64,000 nt of DNA from an alpha proteobacterium AAP38 (GTDB lineage: Bacteria; Pseudomonadota; Alphaproteobacteria; Azospirillales; Azospirillaceae), in NCBI GenBank assembly GCA_001296005.1, contig LJHR01000009.1:186001-250000 (forward strand), read 5' to 3'. Below are positions 16,601 through 25,121 of the stretch, in pieces (position 1 is the stretch's first letter; every line of letters starts with the position of its first letter). Below the pieces are notes generated by a model, which saw only the letters and a program-made list of their open reading frames with translations, searched no databases and was not told the DNA's origin. A program made the position numbers and the translations under genes.

Positions 16601-17370
16601 CGGGCATGACGACCCTGGTTCTGGCGGGATCGCGGGGACCGGAGGATCCGGTGGCAAAGCTGATGGGCGTCAGCCACAAGGCCTTTGCCCCCATCGCCGG
16701 TGTGCCCATGCTGGTGCGTGTGGTGCGTGCGCTGACCGCATCGCCTTGCGTCGGCATGATCCATATCGCCATTGAGCGGCCCGAACTGGTGGAACAGCAC
16801 CCGGAGCTGGGCTTATTGCTGGCCGGCGGGCGCATTGCGTTGCTGCCGGCGGAAGGCAGCCCCAGTCGCAGCGTGTCGGCAGCGCTGGAGACGCTGGGCA
16901 CGCCCTTGTTCGTGACGACCGCAGATCATGCGCTGTTGCGCCCGGAATGGGTGGATCATTTCCTGACGCATCTGCCGGACGGGACCGATGTCTGCGTCGG
17001 TCTGGCGCGTGACAGCGTGATCCAGGCGGCGGTGCCGGAGACGAAGCGCACCTATCTGCGCTTTGCCGACGGGGCCTTCTCCGGCTGCAACATGTTCGCT
17101 TTCCGCACGCCCGCCGCCGCCGGTGTGGCCCGCACATGGCGGCAGGTGGAGGCCCAGCGCAAGCATCCGCTGCGCATGATCCGCCTGCTTGGCCCACTGT
17201 CGATCCTGCGCTTCTTGCTGGGTCGCTTGACCCTGACCGCCGCCCTGGCCCGTCTTGGCCGGATCACGGGGGCCAGGGCAGGGGTGGTGGAAATGCCCTT
17301 CGGTCTGGCCGCCGTCGATGTGGACAAGGCGGCGGATGTGGAACTGGCAGAACGGCTGCTGTCGGTGTGA
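16597..17370 (+). CDS. MobA-like nucleotidyltransferase (NTP_transf family)
   Basis: 257 residues; a GTG at 16597 overlaps the previous stop (GTGA) and an ATG lies at 16606. The N-terminus TTLVLAGSRGPEDPVAK is the NTP-binding loop of the MobA/IspD-type fold, with the usual LAGGxG changed to LAGSRG. KAFAPIAGVPMLVRVV and a VTTADHALL strand follow. The family transfers NMP to phosphorylated sugars, polyols or cofactors. As the last gene of the lipid run, it may activate a head group as a CDP derivative. It could also supply the nucleotidyltransferase function that appears incomplete in the CDP-alcohol transferase at 9508-10680. Confidence 0.75.
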   Translation: MTGMTTLVLAGSRGPEDPVAKLMGVSHKAFAPIAGVPMLVRVVRALTASPCVGMIHIAIERPELVEQHPELGLLLAGGRIALLPAEGSPSRSVSAALETLGTPLFVTTADHALLRPEWVDHFLTHLPDGTDVCVGLARDSVIQAAVPETKRTYLRFADGAFSGCNMFAFRTPAAAGVARTWRQVEAQRKHPLRMIRLLGPLSILRFLLGRLTLTAALARLGRITGARAGVVEMPFGLAAVDVDKAADVELAERLLSV

Positions 17371-17373
17371 GGA

Positions 17374-18795
17374 TCACACCCAGGCTGCACTGGTGGCGAC
17401 GGGATTGCTGATCAGGCTTTCCACCACGGACAGGCCCTTTTCCAACTGGCTGGCATGGTCCACGCCCAGCAGGCAGATGCGCACCGCATTCTGCACCTCG
17501 CCCTTGCCGGGGCTGAAACCGTCGGCAGACGTGATCTTCACCCCGCGTTCCAGAGCGCCGCGCACCAGTTCTTCCCGCCGCACGCTTTCCGGCAGGGGCA
17601 GCCAGAGATGGGTGACCGCCGGGTCGGAGGCGGAAAGATCCATACCCGACAGCACCGACCGGGCCAGGGCCTGTCGTTCAGCCACCAGGGCGCGGCGGCG
17701 ATGCGCGATGCGAACCGCCTCCCCACTGTCGATCAGTTCCGCCGCGACCACGACACCCAGATGGGCCGGGGCCAGGACGGTGGCGCGCAGGATGGTGGCC
17801 AGCCGGTCGAACAGCGGGCGCGGCCCCACCACATAGCCCGTGCGCAGACCGGGGAACAGTGACTTGGACAGGCTGCTGATATAGAGCGTCACGTCCGGAC
17901 CCAGACTGTACAGGGTCGGCGGTGCCGGCTGCTTCAGGAAGCCATAGACATCATCCTCAATGATCATCAACCCGATGCGCCGCGCCATATCGACCAGCGC
18001 GCGACGGCGTTCCAGGGACAGGGTGGCTGTGGTCGGGTTCTGCAATGTCGGCATGCAGTAGAGCGCGTGGGCACCATGGGTGCGGGCGGCCTGTTCCACG
18101 GCGTCGGGCAGCAGGCCGTGGGCATCCATGGCCACAGGCACCAGCCGTAGCCCCAGATGCAGCGCCACCGCCCGCAATCCGGTATAGGTCAACTGTTCCA
18201 CCAGCAGCGTATCGCCCGGCCGCGTGACGGCGGACAGGGCCGTCAGCATGGCCCCCTGGCCGCCGACGGCCAGCAGCACCTGTTCGGGGGCGACATGCAT
18301 GTTGGCGCTGTCCGCCAGCCAGTCGGCAATGGCGGCGCGCAGGCGCGGATGGCCCAGCGGCGTCTGATAGGACATGAGGGCCACCAGATCGGGCCGTTGT
18401 GCCACCGCCTGCGTCGCCGCCGTCAGGGCACCAGCGTCGGGCCACAGGGCCGTGGCGTTCACCGACAGGTCGATCAGGCCGACATTCATCTCCATCAAGG
18501 TGCCGCCCGTGTCCGCCACCGGCTCTGTCAGGCGGCGGGGGTCGCGCACGAAGGTGCCGCGCCCGACCTCACCTCCGATCAGGCCCTGACGCTCGGCCTC
18601 CTGATAGGCCCGCGTGATGGTGCCGACAGTGACCTTCAGGTCCCAGGCCAGATCACGGTGGGTGGGCAGGCGGGTGCCGGGCGGCAGGGTACCGTTGGCA
18701 ATATCCTCTGCCAGGGCCGCCGCGATGGCGCGGTAAAGCGGGCCCGGACGATGGGCGATGGCGGGCTGCCAGCGGACGGTGGCGGGCTGATTCAT
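17374..18795 (-). CDS. MocR/PdxR-type transcriptional regulator (GntR HTH plus aminotransferase domain)
   Basis: 473 residues from the ATG at 18795, chosen over nearby in-frame starts because a GAGG lies nine bases upstream. Residues about 20-85 form the GntR winged helix (LYRAIAAALAEDIANG, LPTHRDLAWDLKVTVGTI). The rest is a fold-type I aminotransferase-like domain with SYQTPLG, IIEDDVYGFL and the PLP-lysine region SSLSKSLFPGLR. MocR proteins sense PLP or amino-acid adducts and usually control an adjacent divergent gene, here the LysE exporter. It is convergent with the nucleotidyltransferase gene, three bases apart. Confidence 0.9.
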   Translation of the reverse strand: MNQPATVRWQPAIAHRPGPLYRAIAAALAEDIANGTLPPGTRLPTHRDLAWDLKVTVGTITRAYQEAERQGLIGGEVGRGTFVRDPRRLTEPVADTGGTLMEMNVGLIDLSVNATALWPDAGALTAATQAVAQRPDLVALMSYQTPLGHPRLRAAIADWLADSANMHVAPEQVLLAVGGQGAMLTALSAVTRPGDTLLVEQLTYTGLRAVALHLGLRLVPVAMDAHGLLPDAVEQAARTHGAHALYCMPTLQNPTTATLSLERRRALVDMARRIGLMIIEDDVYGFLKQPAPPTLYSLGPDVTLYISSLSKSLFPGLRTGYVVGPRPLFDRLATILRATVLAPAHLGVVVAAELIDSGEAVRIAHRRRALVAERQALARSVLSGMDLSASDPAVTHLWLPLPESVRREELVRGALERGVKITSADGFSPGKGEVQNAVRICLLGVDHASQLEKGLSVVESLISNPVATSAAWV

Positions 18796-18895
18796 GGCAC
18801 GCATCCTCAATCCAGATCCCGGTGACCATGGCCGATCATCGGTTTCAGGCGTCAGGAGCACCCGGTTTCACCGGGCATATCCCCGTCATGGCGGA

Positions 18896-19053
18896 AATTG
18901 TCCCCCTTTGTCGCATGGGTGCCAGGAACAATCCGCACATTGACGCCTGATTGTCCTCAAAATATCCAGAAGAGACAGCGTGATCAACCCGGCAATTCTG
19001 CGATACAGGGTGACAAATCACGCAAGGCAAGGGTGACAATGGTGATTGTCACC
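18896..19053. promoter_or_regulatory. Divergent control region with ATTGTCC motifs and a perfect palindrome
   Basis: The 277 bases between the MocR and LysE genes contain repeated ATTGTCC/GGACAAT-like words, including ones near 18896 and 18950. There is also a perfect inverted repeat, GGTGACAAT-GGTG-ATTGTCACC, at 19032-19053, twenty bases before the lysE start. A partial copy (GGTGACAAA) lies near 19009. The layout fits operators for the adjacent MocR regulator; binding is inferred. Confidence 0.55.
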
Positions 19054-19072
19054 CATACATGGAGGGTGCGTG

Positions 19073-19675
19073 ATGGAAAACAGCCTGAACGAAACCCTGT
19101 TGGCCCTGGCGGCCTATTGCGTCGCCACCTCCGTCACACCGGGCCCCAACAACATGATCCTGGCCGCCAGCGGCGCTACCTTTGGCGTGCGCCGCACGGT
19201 GCCGAATATACTGGGCATTGTCGCCGGCTTCGGTTCCCTGCTGCTGCTGGCCGGCATTGGCGGGGAGGCGCTGATGCGCGCCGTGCCGATATTGGAACCG
19301 ATCCTGAAATATGCCGGGGTGGCCTATATGCTGTACCTGTCATGGAAGATCGGCACGGCGGGCCGTCCTGAGGCGGGATCACGCGCCGCACCCCTGACCT
19401 TCCTGCAGGCGGCGGCATTTCAGTTCATCAATCCCAAGGGTCTGGCCATGGCCCTTTCTGTCCATGCCATCTACCGCATGCCGGTACTGGGCGAGGTGGG
19501 CAGCATCCTGACCGTCACGGGCATGTTCCTGGTGGTGGGCATGCCCTGGACCCTTGTCTGGGTCCTGTTCGGTCAGGCCATGGGCCGTTGGTTGCGGGAT
19601 GACCGCCGTCTGCGGCTGTTCAACGGTGCCCTGGGGCTTGCCACGGCGGCCAGCGCCTTGTTGCTTCTGGTTTGA
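19073..19675 (+). CDS. LysE/RhtB family amino-acid exporter
   Basis: 200 residues, five to six transmembrane segments, with the family motif SVTPGPNNMILAASG near the N-terminus and INPKGLAMALS in the fourth helix region. The ATG at 19073 is preceded by GGAGGG at ideal spacing. LysE-type carriers export amino acids or derivatives such as homoserine, cysteine pathway products or amines. Divergent pairing with a MocR regulator is common and suggests induction by the exported compound. A PLP-dependent decarboxylase follows 105 bases downstream. Confidence 0.92.
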   Translation: MENSLNETLLALAAYCVATSVTPGPNNMILAASGATFGVRRTVPNILGIVAGFGSLLLLAGIGGEALMRAVPILEPILKYAGVAYMLYLSWKIGTAGRPEAGSRAAPLTFLQAAAFQFINPKGLAMALSVHAIYRMPVLGEVGSILTVTGMFLVVGMPWTLVWVLFGQAMGRWLRDDRRLRLFNGALGLATAASALLLLV

Positions 19676-19780
19676 CGATCTTGTTATGGATACAATATCG
19701 TCATTGAGTGTCTATTGTCCTGATTGTACCTGTTGATTGTGTCGCCTGCGGGTGACGTTTCCCGTGCGACAGGGACAATC
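19676..19780 (+). promoter_or_regulatory. Leader of the decarboxylase gene with further ATTGTCC words
   Basis: The 105-base gap contains TATTGTCCTGATTGTACC near 19714 and GGGACAATC directly before the decarboxylase start, where it overlaps the ribosome-binding region. The words match those upstream of lysE, suggesting joint control by the MocR protein. This is pattern observation only. Confidence 0.4.
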
Positions 19781-21142
19781 ATGGACGAACTTTCCTTGAT
19801 CCGCGATGCAGACAACCGCGCCACCGCTTATCTGGGTGGCGTGGCGGGTCGGCGGGTCTTTCCCGACCAAGCAGCGCTGAACGCCTTGTCGGTATTCGCC
19901 GAGCCGCTGCCCTACCGGGGTCGTCCAGCCGAGGAAACGCTGTCCCTGCTTGATGGCGTCGGCGGCCCGGCGACCGTGACCAGCAATGGTCCGCGCTATT
20001 TCGGCTTCGTCATCGGTGCAGCACTGCCGGTTGCTGCGGCGGCGGAACGGCTGATGCTGGCCTGGGACCAGTGCGCCTCTTCCTATGACAATTCACCGGT
20101 GTCGGCTGTGCTGGAACGGCAGGCAGGCGACTGGCTGCTGGAGGCGCTGGATCTGCCGCGTGAGGCGGCGGTGGGTTTCGGCACGTCGGCAACCGCCTGT
20201 GGTCTGGCCTGTCTGGCGGCGGCGCGCCGGTCACTGCTGGCACGCAAGGGCTGGGACTTTGACCGTCAGGGTCTGGCCGGGTCGCCGCCCATCCGCGTGG
20301 TTGTGTCGGAGACGGTGCATATCACGGTGCGCAAGGCGCTGCGGGTTCTGGGCTTTGGCCTGGATAACCTGATCATCGCGCCCACCGATGAATTCGGCCG
20401 GATTGATCCTGACCGTCTGCCGCCCCTGGATGACAGCACGATCCTGTGCTTGCAGGCCGGCGAGGTGAATATGGGCGAATTCGATCCCTTCATCCCCCTG
20501 ATCCGGGCGGCGCGGGCCACCGGTGCCTGGGTGCATGTCGATGGCGCCTTCGGCCTGTGGGCGCGGCTGTCATCGGATGCCATGCGCCTGACCGCCGGGG
20601 TGGAAGGGGCGGACAGCTGGACCACCGATGGCCATAAATGGCTGAACACCCCCTATGATGGCGCCATCGCCATCTGCCGCGATGGTCACGCCCTGGCCAC
20701 CGCCATGAACAGCGACGCGGCCTATGCCGCCGCCGATCCGTTTTCGCAGAAAAACCTGACGCTGGAATTCTCCCGCCGGGCGCGGGGCATTCCCATCTGG
20801 GCGGCCCTGCGCACCCTGGGGGTGGAGGGCATTGCGGAGATGGTGGACCGCCACCGCGCCTTCGCCCGCCGCCTGGCCGACGGGCTGCGCGCCACGGGGT
20901 TCGAGGTGCTGAACCGCGTCGTCCTTAACCAGGTGCTGATCCGGGTGGCGGGCGATACTGACGATGGCGCCCATCTGACCCGCATCCGCAAGGCGGCGGA
21001 GGCGTCGGGCGAGATCTGGTTCGGTCCCACCGTCTGGCGCGGGCGTCCCGCCGCCCGCCTGTCCGTCTCCAGCTGGCGCACGGGCGAGGCGGAAATTGAT
21101 CACGCTATCGCCGTTCTGGCCCGGTTGCGCGAAACTGTCTAA
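19781..21142 (+). CDS. Group II PLP-dependent amino-acid decarboxylase family protein
   Basis: 453 residues from the ATG at 19781. It shows the decarboxylase/aspartate-1-decarboxylase superfamily pattern: SNGPRYFGFVIG, a VGFGTSATACGLA glycine-serine loop, VSETVHITVRKALRVLG, HVDGAFGLWA with the PLP aspartate, and TTDGHKWLN with the Schiff-base lysine at about residue 286. The nearest named relatives include aromatic-L-amino-acid and tyrosine decarboxylases, but the substrate cannot be told. Flanking LysE exporters and a PhzF protein suggest formation and export of an amine or modified amino acid. Confidence 0.85.
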   Translation: MDELSLIRDADNRATAYLGGVAGRRVFPDQAALNALSVFAEPLPYRGRPAEETLSLLDGVGGPATVTSNGPRYFGFVIGAALPVAAAAERLMLAWDQCASSYDNSPVSAVLERQAGDWLLEALDLPREAAVGFGTSATACGLACLAAARRSLLARKGWDFDRQGLAGSPPIRVVVSETVHITVRKALRVLGFGLDNLIIAPTDEFGRIDPDRLPPLDDSTILCLQAGEVNMGEFDPFIPLIRAARATGAWVHVDGAFGLWARLSSDAMRLTAGVEGADSWTTDGHKWLNTPYDGAIAICRDGHALATAMNSDAAYAAADPFSQKNLTLEFSRRARGIPIWAALRTLGVEGIAEMVDRHRAFARRLADGLRATGFEVLNRVVLNQVLIRVAGDTDDGAHLTRIRKAAEASGEIWFGPTVWRGRPAARLSVSSWRTGEAEIDHAIAVLARLRETV

Positions 21143-21165
21143 GTCTGACCTTTGAGGAACTGATC

Positions 21166-21954
21166 ATGCGCCTGCCGCTCTATCAGGTCGATGCCTTCAC
21201 CGACACACTGTTCGGGGGCAATCCCGCCGCCGTGGTGCCGCTGGAAAGCTGGCTGCCCGACGCCGTCATGCAATCCATCGCGGCGGAGAATAATCTGGCC
21301 GAAACGGCCTTCATCCTGCGCGATGGAGAGGGATGGTTCGTGCGCTGGTTCACGCCGGCCAACGAGATCGACCTGTGCGGTCATGCCACCCTGGCCTCGG
21401 CCTTCGTCATCAGGACCTTCATCGATCCCGATATCAGCGAGATCCGGTTCCGCACCAAGGTGGCGGGGGACCTGCGCGTGATCATCACCGATGGGCTTTA
21501 CACGTTGGATTTCCCGACCCGCGCGCCGAAGGATATCGATGCCCATCCTGACCTGATCCGCGGGCTTGGCGGTCCGTCGCCGGAGCTGGTGCAGGCGGCC
21601 CGCGACTGGTTCGTCGTCTATAAGGACGCGGCCACGGTCCGTGCCCTGTCCCCGGATTTCGCCCTGCTTAACGGGGTGGGGCGCATGGTCATTGTGACCG
21701 CACCAGGGGATGAGCCGGGCGTGGATTTTGTGTCCCGCTTCTTCGCGCCCATGGATGGCATTCCGGAGGACCCTGTCACGGGGTCGGCCCATTGCACCCT
21801 GATCCCCTATTGGGCGGAACGGCTAGGCAAGGATGTGCTGGAGGCGCGGCAGGTTTCGGCGCGCGGCGGTACGCTGCATTGCCGCCTGCTGGGTGACCGC
21901 GTCCATATCGCGGGCCGCGCCGTCCTTTATCTGGAAGGCACGATCCATGTCTGA
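21166..21954 (+). CDS. PhzF family epimerase/isomerase
   Basis: 262 residues with the PhzF hallmarks: YQVDAFTDTLFGGNPAAVVPL at the start (positions 3-23), the catalytic-region AAENNLAETAFI (NxxETxF), FTPANEIDLCGHATLAS, and the C-terminal EDPVTGSAHC. PhzF-type enzymes catalyse cofactor-free isomerisations; the archetype acts in phenazine synthesis, but most family members are of unknown substrate. Twenty-three bases separate it from the decarboxylase, and its end overlaps the second LysE gene by eight bases. The three therefore form one transcription unit. Confidence 0.9.
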   Translation: MRLPLYQVDAFTDTLFGGNPAAVVPLESWLPDAVMQSIAAENNLAETAFILRDGEGWFVRWFTPANEIDLCGHATLASAFVIRTFIDPDISEIRFRTKVAGDLRVIITDGLYTLDFPTRAPKDIDAHPDLIRGLGGPSPELVQAARDWFVVYKDAATVRALSPDFALLNGVGRMVIVTAPGDEPGVDFVSRFFAPMDGIPEDPVTGSAHCTLIPYWAERLGKDVLEARQVSARGGTLHCRLLGDRVHIAGRAVLYLEGTIHV

Positions 21955-22606
21955 GATCATCATGGTCGGCAATCTGCTGCCGGTGCCACTGCCCGTTCTG
22001 GGCGGTTTCGCGGCACTCAGTCTTGGCATGGTGCTGACGCCCGGCCCCAACATGGCCTATCTCGTCTCCCGTTCCATCTGTCAGGGACGGGGTGCCGGCC
22101 TGATCTCGCTCATGGGGGTAGGAACCGGCTTTGTCGTCTTCTTGATGGCGACGGTTTTGGGCCTGACGGCGGTTCTGTCCGCCGTGCCCCTGGCCTTCGA
22201 CATCATCCGCTGGGCTGGTGCCGCCTATCTGGCCTGGCTGGCCTGGAACGCGCTGCGCCCCGGCGGGCATTCCCCGTTTCAGGTGCGCGATCTGCCGCCC
22301 GACAGCCCCCGCCGGCTTTACATGATGGGGCTGGTTACCAACCTGCTGAACCCCAAGGCGGCGATGCTGTACCTGTCGCTGCTGCCGCAATTCATTGATC
22401 CGGCGCGCGGCTCTGTTCTGGCGCAGGGCCTGGAACTGGGGGCCGTGCAGATCACCATCAGCCTGTCGGTGAACGCCATTTTCATCCTGATCGGCGGCGG
22501 CATCGCCCGATTTCTGGCAGGGCAGCCTGTTTGGGCGCGGGCACAGCGCATGGTCATGGGATCGGTCCTGGCCGGCCTTGCTGCCCATATGGCGATCAAT
22601 CGGTAA
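21947..22606 (+). CDS. LysE family translocator (second copy)
   Basis: 219 residues from an ATG at 21947 inside the end of the PhzF gene. LGMVLTPGPNMAYLVSRS, RWAGAAYLAWLAW and LVTNLLNPKAAMLYLSLLPQF place it firmly in the LysE/RhtB family. It differs clearly in sequence from the copy at 19073, so the pair is not a recent duplication. Its translational coupling to the PhzF gene suggests that it exports the product of the decarboxylase/PhzF step. Confidence 0.92.
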   Translation: MSEIIMVGNLLPVPLPVLGGFAALSLGMVLTPGPNMAYLVSRSICQGRGAGLISLMGVGTGFVVFLMATVLGLTAVLSAVPLAFDIIRWAGAAYLAWLAWNALRPGGHSPFQVRDLPPDSPRRLYMMGLVTNLLNPKAAMLYLSLLPQFIDPARGSVLAQGLELGAVQITISLSVNAIFILIGGGIARFLAGQPVWARAQRMVMGSVLAGLAAHMAINR

Positions 22607-22618
22607 GGGAAGGGCGCC

Positions 22619-23056
22619 ATGGATATCTGGGAAATCCGCCGCGACGACGGGCATGTCGTCAGCAATGATCCGGCCCGTCTGAACTTCGATATCATCCATC
22701 CGGCCCTGGCATCTAGCTACTGGTCACCGGGAATCAGTCGCGCGAAAGTCGAGCAGGCTGCACGCCATTCGGTGGCAATCGGCCTCTATGATTTCAATTG
22801 TTTCCAAATCGGCTATTGCCGCGTCATCACCGACCACACCAGTTTCGCCTATCTGGCGGATGTCTGGGTGAACCCGGAACGGCGCGGTGCGGGGCTTGGA
22901 ACCTTCCTGGTGGACAGTGTGGTCAACCGTCCGGAATGGGCGGATTTGCGCCGATTCCTGCTTTTCACGGCGGACGCGCACGGGTTGTACGCAAAGTTCG
23001 GCTTTGCAGCACTGGATAAACCGGGAAGGGCCATGTGGCGGCCCGCAAAAGCCTGA
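22619..23056 (+). CDS. GNAT family N-acetyltransferase
   Basis: 145 residues. The acetyl-CoA binding motif A reads VWVNPERRGAGLGTFLVDSV (RxxGxG), and the C-terminal YAKFGFAALDKPGRAMWR is the usual GNAT ending. This short, single-domain protein resembles the group with an SDYWA-like segment (here SSYWSPGIS) often annotated as a putative acetyltransferase. It lies twelve bases after the LysE gene and is probably in the same operon. Acetylation of the exported amine is possible. Confidence 0.88.
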   Translation: MDIWEIRRDDGHVVSNDPARLNFDIIHPALASSYWSPGISRAKVEQAARHSVAIGLYDFNCFQIGYCRVITDHTSFAYLADVWVNPERRGAGLGTFLVDSVVNRPEWADLRRFLLFTADAHGLYAKFGFAALDKPGRAMWRPAKA

Positions 23057-23071
23057 TGGATACGCGCATAG

Positions 23072-24949
23072 GTGGTACAAATCGCCTATGCCTTTCGGTC
23101 TATCCAACCCGTCCGTTATTCCTCTGTTTACCCCGGATGGAGAATTGAGCAAGATAGCCCGGCTTTCAGACTTGCCGTCCGCTGGCGCCGCCCCGTTGGT
23201 TTGACGGTCGGCGTTCGAGATGGTTTTATCGAGCCCTGGCCTGTGGACAAACAGAAACTCATCGGTACCGTCCAGACGGTCTATGAACTGCACAGTTTCC
23301 ACACGGACCTGTGGCTGGTGGTGCGGGAGTCGCCCGACCTGCGTCAGCTGGAGCCGTCGGCTGCCATGCTGGTTCAACGCAATGAGGTGGATGGTATCCG
23401 CCTTGTCCGCCGTTCCGACTATAAGGACCATGAGTTCGTCACGACCGTGACCATGGTGAAACGCCTGCGCAATGGCGTGCAGGAAGTGGACCCGCTGGCC
23501 CGTGCCAATCCGGGCAGGGATGCATCCTGGTGCGATAAGCCTGAAGACCTGATGGGCGATATCCAGCGCCAGATGTTCCGTACCTTCTTCGTGAAGTTCC
23601 TGGATGAGAAACGGCTGACCCCGCTGGAAATCCTGAATTACGAGGTGCATGCCCGCGTGCTGGATCAGGCGGGCACGACGGTGCAGGGCGCCTTGCAGCG
23701 TCTGGCCTCGGTACAGGTGCGCGGCACCAAGCAGACCGCCGTGTCGCGCATGAAGGAATTGATGAACATCGCCGACAATGGTTTGGCGACGCTGGTCAAG
23801 GAAGCCAAGGGCAACCCGCCGATCAAGATCGGCCCCGGCGGATTGCTGGAGGTTGTTTCCGCCTATAAGGGCCCGCCGGAAGGGCTGTCGCGGGCGCTGT
23901 ACCGCGCCGTGGCGGCGTATCTGGCCGATGCCAAAAGCTGGGTGGAGAAGCTGGATCGGCTGTTCCAGATGTTCACGCCGGACCTGTCCTTGCGTGAAAT
24001 GCGCGTCCTGGACAGCTTGGCCGCCGAAATCCTGGCCTCCCCCCTGGCGCTGAAGGAACTGGCGGGGCAGGAGAAGACGCGCCTGGAACTGGTGCTGAAT
24101 GCGGTCGATCTTTATGTCGGCAATCTGGGGGCAGGGCAGGGGGAGCAGCCGGCGGGCGTGAAGGCCCTGTCCATGCTGCTGTCCGAAGGGGTGCTGCCCC
24201 GCACGCTGGCCGAGCTGCGCCTGGGTCTGTTGCGCCATCTCCATTCGCGCCTGCCGCTGCGCAGCGACCGGGGTATCCGGGATGAGATGGAGGCCACGGT
24301 CGAGGTCATCACCTACCTGCGCCAGCACGCGCCGTCCCTTGGCAGGGACGAGGAAGTGCTGGAGGCGCTGGCCCAGCGCGCCGACCGTCTGATCCAGCCG
24401 GAGGCGATGTCCGAACTGATCGGCCCTATCCGCGGCGCGGTGACCAAGGCGGAAACGGTTCTGTCCCTGGCCGAAACCGCGCCGGGCGACGCGCCGAAGG
24501 CCAAGATTGCAACATATCTGCGCAGCCTGATCGTGCCGGAGGATTTCATCCGCGAGGTCGGTAACCGGATGGAGGCGATCAAGACGCTGGGCACCATGGC
24601 CCGGCGCATCGTGATGTCGGGCATGCCGGCGGCACCCAAGCGGGAAATGGCCGAAATCCTGGACAGCGCTATCTTCGACAGTATCCGCACGGAAATCCTG
24701 GCCAATCAGGCCATGCCGTTCGCCGACCGTATCCTGACCATCGTGCGCCTGTGCGGTGGCCTGCCGGAGGGGCGGGCGCGGCAGCTTGCGGCGGATCAAC
24801 TGACCCAAGCGCTGAAGCGACCGGAATTCATCCTGAACTATCTGGAACGGTTCCCCGGCGCCACCGAACGCCGCGACGCCTATTTCAAGCTGTGCAATGC
24901 CATGCTGGAATCCGGGCTGGTGGATAAGTCGCTGCTGCCGATGGGGTAG
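23072..24949 (+). CDS. Hypothetical protein, mostly alpha-helical, 625 residues, uncertain start
   Basis: I do not recognise this family. The frame opens with a GTG at 23072; in-frame TTG (23201) and GTG (23243) are other candidates. From about residue 45 it has normal alphaproteobacterial composition and reads as long amphipathic helices, with WPVDKQKLIGTVQTVYEL near the start and many Leu/Ala/Glu/Arg heptad-like stretches. No signal peptide, membrane segment or catalytic motif is visible. The first 44 codons are less convincing: an overlapping frame from the ATG at 23088 to a stop at 23204 encodes a plausible N-terminus (MPFGLSNPSVIPLF). A frameshift is possible. The gene is tandem with the acetyltransferase and followed by a hairpin cluster. 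Confidence 0.7.
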   Translation: MVQIAYAFRSIQPVRYSSVYPGWRIEQDSPAFRLAVRWRRPVGLTVGVRDGFIEPWPVDKQKLIGTVQTVYELHSFHTDLWLVVRESPDLRQLEPSAAMLVQRNEVDGIRLVRRSDYKDHEFVTTVTMVKRLRNGVQEVDPLARANPGRDASWCDKPEDLMGDIQRQMFRTFFVKFLDEKRLTPLEILNYEVHARVLDQAGTTVQGALQRLASVQVRGTKQTAVSRMKELMNIADNGLATLVKEAKGNPPIKIGPGGLLEVVSAYKGPPEGLSRALYRAVAAYLADAKSWVEKLDRLFQMFTPDLSLREMRVLDSLAAEILASPLALKELAGQEKTRLELVLNAVDLYVGNLGAGQGEQPAGVKALSMLLSEGVLPRTLAELRLGLLRHLHSRLPLRSDRGIRDEMEATVEVITYLRQHAPSLGRDEEVLEALAQRADRLIQPEAMSELIGPIRGAVTKAETVLSLAETAPGDAPKAKIATYLRSLIVPEDFIREVGNRMEAIKTLGTMARRIVMSGMPAAPKREMAEILDSAIFDSIRTEILANQAMPFADRILTIVRLCGGLPEGRARQLAADQLTQALKRPEFILNYLERFPGATERRDAYFKLCNAMLESGLVDKSLLPMG

Positions 24950-24953
24950 CAAT

Positions 24954-25029
24954 CGTCGCCTGACCATTGCCGGTCGGCGACTGCCGGTCCGCCGCACATG
25001 CGGCGTGAGCCAAGCCGCCGGATGGCGGC
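24954..25029 (+). terminator. Cluster of three G+C-rich hairpins after the 625-residue gene
   Basis: Three successive inverted repeats follow the stop: GTCGCC...GGCGAC (24954-24981), CGCCGCA...TGCGGCG (24990-25005) and GCCGCC-GGAT-GGCGGC (25014-25029). No clean T-run follows, so factor-independent termination is not certain; RNA-end protection is an alternative. Confidence 0.45.
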
Positions 25030-25121
25030 GCCCGGTGCCTGAGGGAACAAATCAAAAGTAATAATCTTTCCCCTGCGTGCCCCGCAGAGCAGAAATCTGA
25101 TCCACGCGCAGCGATGCCCCA

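Noticed and set aside
22724-24997. 757-codon open frame antisense to the 625-residue gene
   Set aside because: Its translation is rich in His, Gln, Arg and Gly with no family resemblance, as expected for the complement of a GC-rich gene; the plus-strand frame has normal composition.
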